DNA of 64,000 nucleotides. It comes from Uranotaenia lowii (lineage: Eukaryota > Arthropoda > Insecta > Diptera > Culicidae). The stretch spans positions 20,341,359 to 20,405,358 of the forward strand of contig NC_073692.1 in NCBI RefSeq assembly GCF_029784155.1. The letters run 5' to 3'. The first letter of the stretch is position 1. Each line of letters starts with the position of its first letter. The position numbers and the translations under genes were made by a program. Shown here in pieces: positions 1 to 11,450 of this stretch. The notes under the pieces were generated by a model. That model worked only from the letters and a program-made list of their open reading frames with translations. It made no database searches and was not told the origin of the DNA.

Positions 1-45
1 TGTTGCCAAAATCGAATGTTGCCAAAAACGAACGGGGTCTGTAAA
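1..45. repeat. Truncated end of a TTGGCAACA-motif repeat
   Basis: The first 45 bases contain TTGCCAAAATCGA followed by a CGGGGTCTGT block. Read on the other strand, this matches the left end of the repeat at 34719-35055 (ACAGACCCGTT, then CGATTTTGGCAACA). The window therefore opens inside a second copy in inverted orientation. The class is unknown; short directly repeated subterminal motifs suggest a MITE. Confidence 0.5.
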
Positions 46-304
46 TAAATACAAAAATAAAATAAATACAAAAAAAATACAAAAAAAATACATAATATAC
101 AAAAAAAATCAAAAATAAATTAAAAAAAAAATACAAAAAAAAAAATAAAGAAAAATAAAAAAAAACAAAAAAAAAAAAAATAAAAAAATAAAAAAAAATA
201 AAAAAAATAAAAAAAATAAAAAAAATAAAAAAAATAAAAAAAAATATAAAAAAATCAAAAATAAAAAAAAATAAAAATAAAAAAAAAAATAAAAATAAAA
301 AAAT

Positions 305-336
<32 letters not shown>

Positions 337-480
337 AATAAAAAAATTATAAACATAGGAAAAAAAATAAAAGAAATATGTAAGAAAAGATTAAAAAATA
401 ATTTAAAAATAATTTAAAAATAAAACAAAAATTAAAAATGATACAAAAAAAAAATTAAACAAATTTCTACAAATTAAAAC
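46..480. repeat. A-rich low-complexity tract (TAAAA-type)
   Basis: Almost pure runs of A interrupted by single T or C, with drifting periods of 7-9 bases. No coding frame or other structure is visible. Confidence 0.85.
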
Positions 481-756
481 CAATACTATATCATTGCACA
501 AAACAGATAAATCAAGTAACTTTTTATTGATAATTTTAATAACATCAAGAATACAAAAGGTGAATTAAATCCCATCTTTCAAATTTTTTTTATGGTCTTG
601 TAACTTTCGGATATTTGTTTTTTTTCTAAATTAAAAAAAAAAATAAAATCCAAACTTTATTTATTCCCCCCTTCGGGTTTTTTGGAAATTTCGATGGGGT
701 GGAGGGGTGGGGATGACAAAAGAAGAGATTGATATTTGTTCCAGCCTTATTAAATT
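481..756. repeat. Dispersed repeat with CCCCCTTCGGGTTTTT box, copy 1
   Basis: The stretch running from CTATATCATTG through AGAATACAAAAGGTGAA, CCCCCTTCGGGTTTTT and GGGGATGACAAAAGAAG to GATATTTGT is repeated in the same orientation at about 54636-54906. The conserved order of blocks over about 270 bp makes a common dispersed element certain, but no terminal repeats or coding sequence identify its class. The G-rich block before TGACAAAAGAAG is expanded to a long homopolymer in the second copy. Confidence 0.6.
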
Positions 757-2885
757 AATTTTCTATACTGAATGGTCCTGCGTTGATTCTCTGGCGCATA
801 GGGCCTTGTTAAAACACCTCCACAAAATTAAAATTAATTAAAATGAAATAAAAAAATTAAAGAAAAAAAAAAAATTTAAAAAAAAATATGTTGAAAATTA
901 TCTATGCTTTACCTAAATACTTCCAATTCATCTACTTTTTTAGATTACATTCGTTTCACATCTTTGTGTCATTCGCGGCTTTATATCAAGAAAATTACTG
1001 AAATCTTATCCGGTATAATTGTGTTCGATGGGCTTGAACGCATCGACATCGGCTCATGACCCAACTGTTTGGCCAACTGAGCTGTATCACAAGCCAATAA
1101 TTCATCTACGAGGTCAACCAATTTTTGAATCAAAGAAACTTGGATTTTTATGCTTTCAGAAACTGCATGAAAAAGCGAGTTGCAATTTTTTTTCCAAAAA
1201 GATATGATGAAAACTAGAAAATCATATCAAGTCTCCCCATTCTCCCCTACATATTTGATGCTTTTGTTATCGATTAATCATGCATGATCATTTCCATTTG
1301 CTAAACTTACTATATTAACGTATAGAATCGATTCAACACCTTTAGATAGAACAGAACCTTCAACTTCATCCCTATCGTTTACGAAATCAAAGTGGCACAC
1401 CTTCAACCCCAAGGTTTGCTATAGTTTTGCATTTGCCGTTCGATTCCAAAATCAATATTCAAAGCATCGTCAGGTAGGTAAAGCAACTGCTCTAATTCAT
1501 TTTTATTGAAGTCGATTAAGCTTGAACGCCCTGCCTTACTTCGACTTTACCGGTAAACGCTCAAACAAACAGCGGATTCTGAATGGCATTCAATTTAGAT
1601 TGTAAATCACGATTGAAATTTAGAAAAAAAAAAGATCATTTTCATCAGCGAGGATCGATTCGCCGACGCCGTCGACGAATACACTTTTCAAGTTTCAAAA
1701 TTACCCAACGGGGTGTTTCCGAAAGGCAAACACACTTCACACCCTCATTACTTGATCGATCGATCGTTTCATTCAGGTACGTCGCCATTCTGTCCGGACC
1801 AACCCTGATCACTGGACCACCAATTTCCATACATAGGTTCATGGAGGAGGGACGATGAAGCCCAAGCGCAAAACTCGCTCGTTTAAACGATATTTTATGT
1901 GGTTCTTGCTCTTACAACGCTGCATACGTATTTGCTGCTTTTATTCACTCGTCAGATTTATATAGGTTATGTACAAAAAATGAACCAGCCGTTTGTCGAG
2001 GCGCTAAATAGCGAGTTACTACTGCGCTATACTTATATGCAAACATCAACTCCCACTGATTTACTGACGACTGAGTCGCTAGCCAGTAGCGCATTCGAGC
2101 AAGAGGGCTACCTTTTGCTGAGGCGTATCTATGTCTTTCACTAAGTTAACCGTGCCGATCTGAAAGGTAGCCCCAAACATCAACTTACAACGGTTCCTGC
2201 CAAGCAAACTCCAACTTAAAGGTCAGCTGTACCTACTAGTCCCAAATTGCTGTTTCGTTGATGAAGCGCGATATGAGGAAGGTTGGGACTTTTTGGGGTC
2301 GCCATGTTTTAGATTCTAGCAACTAGGCTCCAAGTGTGTTTAACTTGATTACCGCCTTTCGGTTGATTGCATTTGCACTTGCACTTGCCCTGCTTCACCT
2401 GTTTAGTGCACGAATATTAGCGAACGAAGCCGTTTTAAGGCCGTTATGGTGTGAATTTTGAAATCTGCAAACCTCCCTTTTTCGTTTGCCAATTGCTGCT
2501 GCTGCTGTTGTCCTAACCACCTACAGCAAAGACAGAAATGATTCTGATGCGCTTTTCGACTGTTGGAAAGTTGATTGGGGTCGTAATTGACGAAACTTCT
2601 TGGTTCGAAACTGAAGTCAGTGCTTAATCTTGAGTAAGGTACCATGTAGAATTTCCTCCTGGAAATGTAACGTAATAAATCTAACTTCAAAACCGTCAGT
2701 CCAATCTCTTCGCTGTCTTCGACAAACTCATTTAAAATGCAATTTTATGAAACTTTGTCTTGGGCGTCAAGTTTCAATAACATTCATCTTTCGAGTTAAG
2801 AGTAAAATATGAATAAACCTTTGAAAATCAGTTTTTTCGTCATAACTTTTTCTGGTAATATTTGAAAAATCACGGAGCGTGAATG
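757..2885. other. Unassigned AT-rich DNA
   Basis: No frame here has the composition of a gene. Short open frames around 1583-1858 and 1899-2144 have no recognisable motif, and overlapping antisense frames are equally open. A poly-Gln-type CAG tract lies near 2495-2510 on the minus strand. I see no recognisable feature otherwise. Confidence 0.5.
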
Positions 2886-3083
2886 CTTAGCCGCAGTCCG
2901 TGGCGTAGAGGATAACCTTCAAGTCTTCTAAGCCAGCGGGAATGAGATTGAATCCCGGTCACGGCACACATAGTACACTTTCTGTGGGTTGGTGGTTTTA
3001 GCATTTGTAAGATGCTAGCCATCATATCCTCGAAAGTTGTACGCTTAGAGTTAAGAATAAGGAATTTCTTCGAGGAAACATCA
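2886..3083 (+). repeat. tRNA-derived SINE, family B, copy 1
   Basis: The 5' part is tRNA-like: an A-box-like TGGCGTAGAGGAT, a B-box-like GAGATTGAATCCC, and potential acceptor pairing between CCGTG and CACGG. A tRNA-unrelated body follows (TACACTTTCTGTGG, then GCATTTGTAAGATGCTA). The body recurs near 11385-11450. Internal pol III promoter boxes with a repeated body are the defining features of a SINE. Confidence 0.55.
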
Positions 3084-3238
3084 AGTTTCATTGAGATCCT
3101 GTATGTGTTTGTGTTTGTTTTTCTTTTTTTTTAAAGCGAGAGAGCTCCAGATTTTCAACCAGAGATGTGTCCGGTTTTTCAGGATGATTAGGCATAGGTT
3201 TTCCCTGATTTTTATATAAGTGGTTTTGAACTGCATAA

Positions 3239-3761
3239 TAGACTGAGTCGATTTGGGGTCATTTTTGAATTTCTCAAACCCTGGAGTCTTAAAAGTTTCG
3301 TCTTGGTCCAAAACTCATCCATGATTTTTTGTAGAATTTTTAAGTAACATGAGTAAATTTAAACTTTTAGGTTTGTATGGGAAAATTGAATATTTTGTAC
3401 TGAAAAATGACATCATTTTTGTTTCTTCTATGGAACCGAGCCAGCTGACAGTAACTTCTTTGCCTAATAAGATACGAAGGTCTTGGACAAAGTTGTTCAG
3501 CGGAAAATTTCGTTTATGAATTTTTTAAATTGGCACAAAAACTGTCAGCTGGCTCGGTACCACAGAAGAAACAAAAATGATGTTGATTTTTCGGTACAAA
3601 ATATTCAATTTTCCCATACAAACCTTTAAGTTCAAATTTACTCATGTAAACGTTACTTAAAAATTCTACAAAAAACCATGGATGAGTTTTGGACCAAGAC
3701 GAAGCTTTTTAGACCCCAGGGTTTGAGAAATTCAAAAATGACCCCAAATCGACTCAGTCTA
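3239..3761. mobile_element. Fold-back MITE with TA target duplication
   Basis: Two arms of about 200 bp are inverted copies of each other: 3241 onward begins GACTGAGTCGATTTGGGGTC, and the reverse complement ends at 3759. They surround a loop of about 115 bp (roughly 3437-3552). Each end is flanked by TA, giving an element of 519 bp. TA duplication and long terminal inverted repeats fit a non-autonomous Tc1/mariner-type element. Single-arm or partial relatives lie at 25636-25770 and 40819-41050. There is no transposase. Confidence 0.75.
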
Positions 3762-3960
3762 CTGCAAAAGATACCACTGAAGGAGGTCAAAATGTGGAGC
3801 GACGACCAAAAAAAAGGTCCTCACTTTGACAGAGATTCCCGTTACTATGATGTATTCCAAAAAAAAAAATACCACTGCAAAAATTTTACAACTATCTTTT
3901 TTTTTATTTATGCTAGGCAAAGTGGAACTTTAAAATTCAAGAGAAATAAAAGAAGTTAAG

Positions 3961-4202
3961 ACACGATGATTTTGATGCTAACTTAGATCCGGACCATGGT
4001 AATGATTCTCACGCTAATCCAGATACCTTAATCGTGGTCCTTTCTCTGATTCTGAACATGATCTTGAACCCGGATCTTGGTCCTTAACGTTAACCTATTT
4101 TGATCTTAATACTGAGCCTGATCATGATACTTGTTCATATCCTGATCTCGATCTTGATACTTAGCCTGGACCAGATCCTAATTCAAATCATGATCCTGAT
4201 GG
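3961..4202 (+). repeat. Degenerate GATC-type minisatellite
   Basis: About 240 bp are built from short diverged units resembling GATCCTGAT or GATCTTGAT with a period of roughly 12 bases (for example CCTGATCATGATAC, CTGATCTCGATCTTGATAC, ATCATGATCCTGAT). All reading frames contain stops, so it is not a coding repeat. Confidence 0.6.
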
Positions 4203-4204
4203 AA

Positions 4205-5094
4205 GTTTTCAGCGTTGGTATTCCGGCAGTTCATTGGAATAACCACTTTTAGTGGCTTACTTTTCGAGGAAACATTTTCACGCCCGTGTTGGATATACTA
4301 AACATTGCAAACTCAATTAGGTAATTTTTCCTTAAGGACGTCTTTTATAGTGAATCAATTTCGTGACCAGAAACTCGTTGATGACTTTTTATTGCACTTC
4401 TTTAGTGTTGCTGTTGCTGTTCTGCTTTTTTTAAATATAAAATAGAAATATTTTCTTTTTTTAAATTTATTTATTTGAAGTCTCTGACTGCTGCCATACA
4501 GACCGAGTATTTAAAATAAATTATCTTCTCGTTCTTTATTTTGCAATATATTCTTCAGAAATACTACCGAATATAAAATATTTTATTCACAGCTTCCAGC
4601 ATTCCTCTAAGAATAAAATGTTTAAATGTTTAACCCTTCAAAGCTGTTCGCATCGGACAATTATTCGCTTTAGGAGAATTTTACCTGTAGTTTTCAGGCG
4701 TTCTCCTGGCCGTAATGCTGATCGATTTTGTTGATAATTTATTTTAGTTTCTCAATATTGTAAAATAATTAGTCGATATTTTTACCAGGTTATCCAAAAT
4801 CGGTTCCGAATGAAAAAGGTCTAAAAACAATTTATTAAAAAAATGCTCAATTGTTTTTTCAAAACGTCAAAAAAATCTTTCCAACGATGTATAAATTATA
4901 TGGGGTCTAATGATAGTTTTGACCTCTATCTCGAATCTTACTTTAAAAAAGACATTAATTTTTTGTTTCGCCCCGCTTTTTTCAATGAATCGATTTTCAA
5001 AACCCAAATTAAAGGTTTTTCTTGTAAATTTTATTTTTGTGGCTTGTGATATAGTTAAGTTAGCAAGTAAATTTCATTATTATTTAAAAAGAAC
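4205..5094. other. AT-rich DNA without recognisable gene
   Basis: No supported gene. The only recognisable piece is a short fragment at about 5039-5070 (GGCTTGTGATATAGTTAAG) that resembles the head of SINE family A seen at 6487 and 51876. Confidence 0.45.
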
Positions 5095-6486
5095 ACTAGC
5101 TGACCCGGTGTGCTTTGCTACACTTTCCAGGGCTCAATGAAATTTTGGAGAAATATTTATATTTTGAAATATTTGTACGTTATTTTAAGAAGTTTTAACA
5201 GCATTCAGATGCAACTACTTCCAAATAAGCGCTGCAACTGTGTTTAAAATTATAATACAAAAATGATTTTTAAATTTTTTCAAACAATTTTTTTTTATTT
5301 TCGAAAGCTGATCTTAAATTTATTTTCAATCGTTTTTTGAATTTCTCGAGCATGCACAAAGAAATTTATCACGTCCCCTCACTGAAATAAAAGTGAGGTC
5401 TTAGATCTTTGAAGAAATATTTTTCGTATGCATTTATGCATAAAATTCGTATAGGTGCCCCTTTCCTGTTCACCTCCTGGAAGTCTCCTGGAAGTCTCCT
5501 GGAAGAAGAGAGTGTCTCCATGGCAATTTTGATTTCACTTTCTTGATCAGTTTTTGAGCTTTATAACAAAAATTGTGTGATTAGTTCTTGAGCTATACAA
5601 CAAATATTGTTATGGAATTTACTTACCCACCCATCCAAATTTTATTTCATTTGCCTTATGAGTTCTCGAGATATGACAAAAAATATATGAAAGCCCCCTT
5701 CATCCTGTTCATTCTTCCACTGAAAAAGAGAAAAAGAGTCTTGAATAATTATTAAAACACCCCATCTTTTAATACATTCCCATGCCAAATTTGTTTCCAT
5801 TTTTCCATTTTAATTAGTTCTCGAGTTATGCAAAAATTGTATGGAAGCCGCACTCTCCGCTTTGTATGTCGACTAAAAGGATGAGGAGGAGAGGTGCCAA
5901 ATAATCATAAAAAACATTTCACGTACCCGAATATCTCTCCATGCCAAATTTGGTTCCATTTACTCAATATGAAGTGTTCGAGTTACGCAGAAAACCAAAC
6001 AATTGAGTTACAGTGCGCCATCGCAAATCGGATGAAAAATCGTTTTTTAATCCCGATTAAAAAAAGAGCAACGAAGACTGGACACCTGAACCTTAAAAAA
6101 AACGAAATCTGACAATAACAACCATACCCTTGAGGAAGACCACCAAAAATGGTCGAAACGTCGAGCATTTCACTAAGAAAGTTGTTTGATTGAAATCCAA
6201 GACCGAAAAATATCCAAAAATTAAAGAATAAAGTACTAAACAATCATAGAAACATTCTTCATATCAAAATATCCTTCCATGTCAAACTTGGTTCCATTTG
6301 CTCGATTCGTTTCCGATTTTGGCAAGAATATTATATGGAAGCCCTCTCTCTCCTTCCTGTGTATCTCCGCACTGGAAAAAAAAGGGAACCGAACCAAAAT
6401 AGAAACATTCCTCGTGCACAAATGCATTGCCATGCACAATTTTATTCGATTTGCATGATCAGTTCTCAAATTATGCATACATTTTA
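5095..6486 (+). repeat. ACTAGCTGACCCGG repeat with ~150-bp tandem units, copy 1
   Basis: It opens with ACTAGCTGACCCGGTGTGCT, the same start as the copy at 11659. Diverged units follow, each containing a CATGCCAAATTTGGTTCCAT-like core and a C/T-rich segment followed by a G/A-rich segment (seen near 5775, 5938, 6275 and 6425). A local triplication of CTCCTGGAAGT occurs at about 5474-5507. The copy lacks the TATATATAGAT end seen elsewhere and stops where a SINE begins at 6487. It is interrupted at about 6040-6240 by other sequence. It is non-coding and its class is unresolved. Confidence 0.65.
6121..6168 (+). other. Hairpin with GAGGAAG...GAAACG motif (retroelement 3'-end-like)
   Basis: A stem GACCA/TGGTC (6138-6142 and 6150-6154) is framed by TTGAGGAA on the left and GAAACGTCGAG on the right. 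This arrangement resembles the GAGGAAG-hairpin-GAAACG motifs found near the ends of several animal retroelements, and loosely the CUGANGA-stem-GAAA layout of hammerhead ribozymes. The conserved CUGANGA box is not exact, so activity is unlikely as it stands. It lies inside an insertion that splits the surrounding repeat. Confidence 0.35.
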
Positions 6487-6605
6487 GGGCTTGCGATGTA
6501 GCTTAGTTGGCAAGTCAGTTGTTTCCTGAGCTGATATCTACGAGTTCGAGCCCAAGAAACATCGAACACAGTTGTAGCGGATAAGTTTTTTAATAAGTTA
6601 GTTTT
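6487..6605 (+). repeat. tRNA-derived SINE, family A, copy 1
   Basis: The head reads TGTAGCTTAGTTGGCAAGTC, close to the tRNA A box, followed by a B-box-like GAGTTCGAGCCC. It then has the family body ACATCGAACACAGTTGTA and CGGATAAGTTTTT. The same head-body order occurs at 51876-52062, and the body alone at 14127-14226. It is a SINE rather than a functional tRNA, because the anticodon arm and acceptor pairing are not preserved. Confidence 0.65.
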
Positions 6606-7644
6606 ATGTTAAAAAACACTTGTCATTATGGCAAGTCATTAAAAAATATTGGAGAATTTCAAGGATATCAATGAATCCACGCTGCTTGCAGACTTTTTCG
6701 ATCTTTCTGTAAAGTAAATCCAGAAAATGTGAGAAATAAAATGTGAGTAAGAATCCTAGATTATTTTATTCCTATTTTTAAAAACTAGCACAACTTGAGT
6801 TTCAAAGATTCTTTCAAATATTATTTTGTTGGAGATCAATAGAACGAAATTTCAACGAATAAAGTTGATTGACCACCGACAAACAACAACATTCACATAA
6901 CGGAATAAATATCTACGTCTACATGCAAGTTGATGACGACGACGATATTTAGTTCAGCTATCAACGAAAGACAGCGCAAAAACCAATTTGCACCTCCTAA
7001 TTACGGGACCACTTTCTGCAACAACAACATTACAAGGAGGAAAAAAAACAACCCCTCAAAATGCACCCGTCCTCCTGTAATGCACCACCGAAAGATTAAA
7101 TCAGGTTTGGACACGCGAATCTCGGCTTGGTCGATTGCATATAAATATGTTTGCTGCTGCTGCTACAATATGATCCAGATTAAATGCTTAATCATAGGGT
7201 TTTTGATACTTTTGGTTGTTGAATTGTGTATATGTAGGTAGCAATGAAAAAGAAGCATACCTTCCTACAAGAGGTATCATGAACCGAGAGAGCGTTGATC
7301 ATTATCCATAATTTTCTTTGGAACATGTTTTTTCTTCTGTCTGATTTTTTCAGTTAGGCGTCCGGGGTGCATGACTCGAAGATAAATTTCAGAGTTTTCG
7401 TTGTTTACTTTTCACCCGTCAATTTTGGACCGGTATCGTTTTGCGATTCTTATGGGGATATTGAGCCGATACGTCCTTGATAATATGTTTTTGTATGGTA
7501 ACCAGGGTAATGATATATGGGTTTTTATTCGAAAAATTGTGGGGTACAGCTCAGGTTCATAGCAAGGTTGCTGTTTAAATCAACAGTAAATATTTTACCG
7601 ATAATGTGTTAAAAATCCAACTTCTAACCAGATTATTTTAACAC
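6606..7644. other. Unassigned DNA
   Basis: A somewhat GC-richer block at about 6880-7240 contains an open frame (6930-7241, plus) without recognisable motifs. No gene call is supported. Confidence 0.4.
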
Positions 7645-8597
7645 TAAGGCTATGATCATTTAGTATCCGGGCAGTTACAAACGTATGTATTTTAAAAACT
7701 ATTCATTTGATCGAAAAACTTTCTATGGAGGAAATGAAGGTGTTAGTATGGCATTTAAACTAAAAATATTAAAAAAAAATATGTATCAATGATTTCAAGA
7801 AATACTCTAACTTTTTCATAAAATCTCTTTTTTATCTTTGCACACTTTTTTCAGTCATGTTTTGATTAATTTTTTTTACCACAAAACCAAAACCTTTGCA
7901 AAATCATAATATTTTACACAAACTCACCTGGAAAAAGCAATTGGAATCTGGTTGGAACCTTTTCATGAGTTGGTATCTCGAAGAAATTGATCTCTTAAAT
8001 CCGGTTTTAACATAATTTTTTTTGTCCATCAGAACACATCTGTCATATTGCGTCAAAACCGGATGCACAGATTGCGATCTTTGGATCTGATCATTATTAG
8101 TTATTTACTTGGTGTCTACTTGTCAGGCAAAACTTTTTGCCTCTGCCGGAAACGTATATTTGCATTTTGTAGGGAGTCTTCATTCAGTTATCCCAAATAA
8201 CCATAAACTTTTCACCATATTTATGATCAAGAGTTGCACTCCGATAGTTGATTTGAACTTCGTGTGGATCCTAGAGTGGCTCCTTATACTTAATAACCAT
8301 TTGGTACGAAAAAAAAAATCAGAAAAAATCAACAGTTCATGAGCTTTCGAGTCAACAATGAAGAATTTTCGAGGCACAAAATGCGCAAAAGGAGCAAATT
8401 TGTGCAAAATTATTTTTATCATGTCTTTTTGCATAGTAAACATCTCATACACACGTAAACTTAAAAATCTATCAAAAATAGGCAAGATAGTCCTTTTCAT
8501 AACCAACACAACGCTACTAAATTTTTGCATATCCGAGCTCTATTAACGCAGCTATCACCAAAATAAAGTGCCCGGATACTAAATGATCATAGCCTTA
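7645..8597. mobile_element. TA-flanked terminal-inverted-repeat element, non-autonomous
   Basis: Perfect terminal inverted repeats of about 27 bp (AGGCTATGATCATTTAGTAT plus CCGGGCA at the left; the reverse complement ends at 8595) bound 949 bp, with TA on both sides (7645-7646 and 8596-8597). TA duplication and precise inverted ends fit the Tc1/mariner superfamily. Interior frames (8109-8342 plus, 8180-8530 minus) show no transposase motif, so it is presumably mobilised in trans. The perfect ends suggest a fairly recent insertion. Confidence 0.75.
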
Positions 8598-8899
8598 CTC
8601 ACTGATAATGCTTTATGCTTTCATAGCTGAACGCCTTAAACTTGAACTCTAACCTCAATTCGTACAATTTGTAAACAAATTAGACAAACATTTTACGTTC
8701 AAAGTCCAAGTTACTGACGTAGAATCGAAGCCAATAAAAACATACCCATCAACCAACAGTAAAAAAACGCTATTTTAAAACCTACCAATCCAAGGCTATG
8801 GAAAAGAATGCAAAATCAAGGCTCAGTGTTGTCGCCTGTGTCTGTGCAATGGAATGTGCCGAATTCGCACTTTCGAGAATGTGTTGTAGTCATTCAAAG

Positions 8900-9847
8900 A
8901 AAACTGAACTAAGTTGGGTTTATTTTTTGCAAATTTGCTTCGTACAAAAGCCTTTCATTCAGCCATAGTTTACGTTTGCGTCTGTCGTTCGAAAGCAGTA
9001 ACCTTATAGTGTGCTGTCTGCAGTAGGACGCTCCCTCAATCAGCTGTAATTTCGTAGGGCTTCTTGACCCGGACGTGTGCACCGCAACCAGAATCGGATT
9101 GAGGTTATTGAAACCGTTCTGCATCGCCGTTCGAACCTTCGATGAACTTTTCCGCTCGAATGAGGGACAACCGGAGCTAAGCGTCCACGAACTTTTAAGC
9201 CAATATAGTGTGTAAAACAGACATCTCCGTGTGTTTGTTTGTGCGGGGTGTAGAGAGAGTGCTGCAGTAGGTATATGACGGGTAGAGTATTGCATTTCAT
9301 CCACGTGAACTTTCGACTTCGCGGAAATAAATCTGCGCTTAAGATCCCAGTCACACAATCACGCGTTTTGCGACACAACAAACTATAGGAATAGGTTGAT
9401 CCTCTTTGACAACCGGAGCGGCACATCGTCATCATCTGGTCATCAGGGGTTCGTGTTCATCGAACCCGGACCCAGCTCGATTTAGTTTAAATCCGAGGTT
9501 CACCCCTCGGAGTCACTTGGCGGATTTGTGCGCAGATTGCACCTCTCTTCCGAAACGACGAACGAACGAACGAACGGTATTAATGAAATAATACAATAAA
9601 AGCACCAGAGCGCGTTCGCTCTGGATTGGATATTTTTATCACGTCCCGCCATAACCGAGGTCATTTGTATTCAATTTTGTAACTGAATTTCTTGTCGATA
9701 CGTGATCCGGTGCTTTTGCCTCGATCATCAGCAACAATACCATCGTCGTTACCATCATCATCTCTGGCGGCTCCGTTTGCCGGTTAGCTCATAGGTAGGT
9801 ACTTCTTGGGAGAGATCCGCAAACAACAACAAAAAACCGCATCCAAC
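8900..9847. other. GC-richer, single-copy-looking block with a hairpin
   Basis: Composition differs from the AT-rich surroundings and I find no internal repeats shared with the rest of the window. Two minus-strand frames overlap here (8909-9358, 9040-9435), but their products have no recognisable domain and the two frames contradict each other. Notable pieces are a (CGAA)n tract at about 9558-9577, a TACAATAAAAG TATA-like string near 9592, and a perfect 8-bp stem CCAGAGCG/CGCTCTGG with a 4-nt loop at 9605-9624. It could be promoter or 5' leader sequence of a host gene. Confidence 0.35.
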
Positions 9848-9985
9848 ATGATCCGGTTGCAGCGCATTCTGACTTTCGAATCGTCCTCCCCGGCGGGTGT
9901 AGGCGACATTCATACAATGCCCGGACAGAGCCGGATTCAGGGATTCAAATTTCAGATGGTAGCTTTAGTCAAATCTGTGGTCTAA
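9848..9985 (+). CDS. Possible short first exon or small ORF, function unknown
   Basis: A 45-codon frame starts at an ATG with an insect-like context (CCAACATG) after an A/C-rich leader (CAACAACAAAAAACC). It runs MIRLQRILTFESSSPAG and ends at TAA 9983-9985. A splice donor-like ATGGTAGCT lies at about 9956, so the real coding part could end there as a first exon. No homology is recognised. It is supported only by start context, composition and its position downstream of the GC-richer block. It may equally be chance. Confidence 0.2.
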   Translation: MIRLQRILTFESSSPAGVGDIHTMPGQSRIQGFKFQMVALVKSVV

Positions 9986-10138
9986 GTTTATGTCATTATT
10001 TGGTTGTTCCTCACCTGCCGAAAAGGTTATTTTTCAAATTACAAACCAAGCTTAGCTTTATGATAAGCCATATGACTGCTAAAAAATTTTAGTCATTACA
10101 AAGTACAGCATGACAACAACACGTTTTGTGTTTCGGGG

Positions 10139-10466
10139 TCCAGGCGTACGACCAAAAGTGGTCAGGCCGAAAAATGTTAGTTCGTAGGTCGTAAGGCTGA
10201 ATAGGACAAGGAACTGAGTAGGACATATGGTCAAAAATAGGTTATTCGGTCGAATGAATGTAATGCCGAATGATAATCAGTCCGAATGGATGTTTAGCCG
10301 AATAGACATTAGACCGCATGGTCGTCAAGCCTAGCGTAATGGTGCAATAAGTTATTTGGCCTGAGGTTGTTCGTCATTGGACCTTAGGCGTAATGGTCGT
10401 TAGACCGGATGGACATAATGCAGAATGGATGCTAGGGCGTTTGGTAATTAGCCCCCATATTAGTTA
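10139..10466. repeat. Degenerate minisatellite with unit like GGCCGAATGGTCGTTA
   Basis: About 330 bp consist of diverged units of 17-20 bp around the strings CCGAATGGA, GGTCGTTAGACC, AATGGTC and GGCGTAATGG. The same unit in inverse orientation (TTCGGCCTAACGACCAT) fills 21425-21893. Stops occur in all frames. Confidence 0.7.
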
Positions 10467-10489
10467 GTCGAATTCCGAGCGCCGAATTC

Positions 10490-11302
10490 TGTGTTTTTGC
10501 GAAAAACAATTCTGAATTTCAGCGATTTTCACCAAAAATAATGTGATGGTTTTCTTTGATGCGATTTTTTTTTTCGATGAAAAATCATGTGAAATAATCC
10601 CTTTTTACAATTAGCTTGAAAAAATCAATCAACATTATCAATCCTATTTTTTTTCATTCAAAGTTGCATACGGGGATTTTTTTTATTATCTGACGGGTTT
10701 TCGCCGGAAGTCTTCAGATCTTCCTCAAAATTGAAAATTTGATTCATTTCAGATTTTTTCAGATTTTTAGAATTTTCAGTTTCATTTAGATTTCGTTTAA
10801 ATTAAAATAAAATTGAAATATTAAAAAGCTAAAAAACTCTGTTTTTTTTCAATGGAAATCTTAAAATAGCACCCAATACGCATTGAAATTTAACAGATTT
10901 TCATATAAAGTACGTTAAGATCTTCAACATAAAAAATTGTAAATAAGCTCTAAATAGTGTCTAAAAGTACCGTCTGCATCGCTGAATGTTCAAAAATTTT
11001 CATTTCAACAACTTCTTTAAGAGCTATGAAAGAAATAAGACGATAAATCTCTTTTTTTGTATCGTTAACAACATCTACATTCGTAAAAATGAACCAAATT
11101 TTAAATTTTGGCGAAGATCTAAAGACCCCCGGCGCAAATTGTCAGAAAACAAAACCCCATACCACGAACGAAATTAAGAAATTTTTTTGAAATCTGTGAA
11201 TATTTCCAAAATGCTGTGTTCTGTGACACAGATTCTGTGATGAAAATTTGCTGGACATTTCGTGAAATTATAGATTTTTCTGTGATTTCTGCGACCTTTG
11301 TC
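10490..11302. repeat. AT-rich repeat ending in a TTCTGTGACACAG box
   Basis: The last 120 bp (about 11180-11300: AATCTGTGAATATTTC, TGTGTTCTGTGACACAG, GAAATTATAGATTTTTCTG) match 33255-33360 closely in the same orientation, so a dispersed element family ends here. The part before it is AT-rich and carries no gene. Terminal repeats could not be fixed in this copy. Confidence 0.5.
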
Positions 11303-11450
11303 ACAAGTACCCAACTAGTTTGCCAGCATAGTGGAGATTGGAGTTCAAGTCATCTACGACAAGGTTCATGAGATCGAATTCAAGTCATGGCATACACAGT
11401 GCACTTTCTGTAGTCCGGTGGTTGTAGCTTTTGTAAGATGCTACATTAAA
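11303..11450 (+). repeat. tRNA-derived SINE, family B, diverged copy
   Basis: It shares the body TGCACTTTCTGTAG, GGTGGTTGTAGC and TTTTGTAAGATGCTAC with the copy at 2886-3083. The tRNA-like head is more diverged than in the first copy. Confidence 0.5.

Noticed and set aside
2895..2970. tRNA gene
   Set aside because: A and B boxes are present, but the anticodon arm is not intact and the sequence continues into a repeated body, so it is a SINE. The same holds for 6487, 32420, 36845 and 51876.
8909..9435. Host gene on the minus strand with two long overlapping frames
   Set aside because: Both frames are open at once, neither shows domain-like sequence, and the GC-richer composition alone lowers the stop frequency.
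10139..10466. CRISPR-like or coding tandem repeat
   Set aside because: Units vary in length and sequence without constant spacers, and all frames have stops. It is a decayed minisatellite in a eukaryotic genome.
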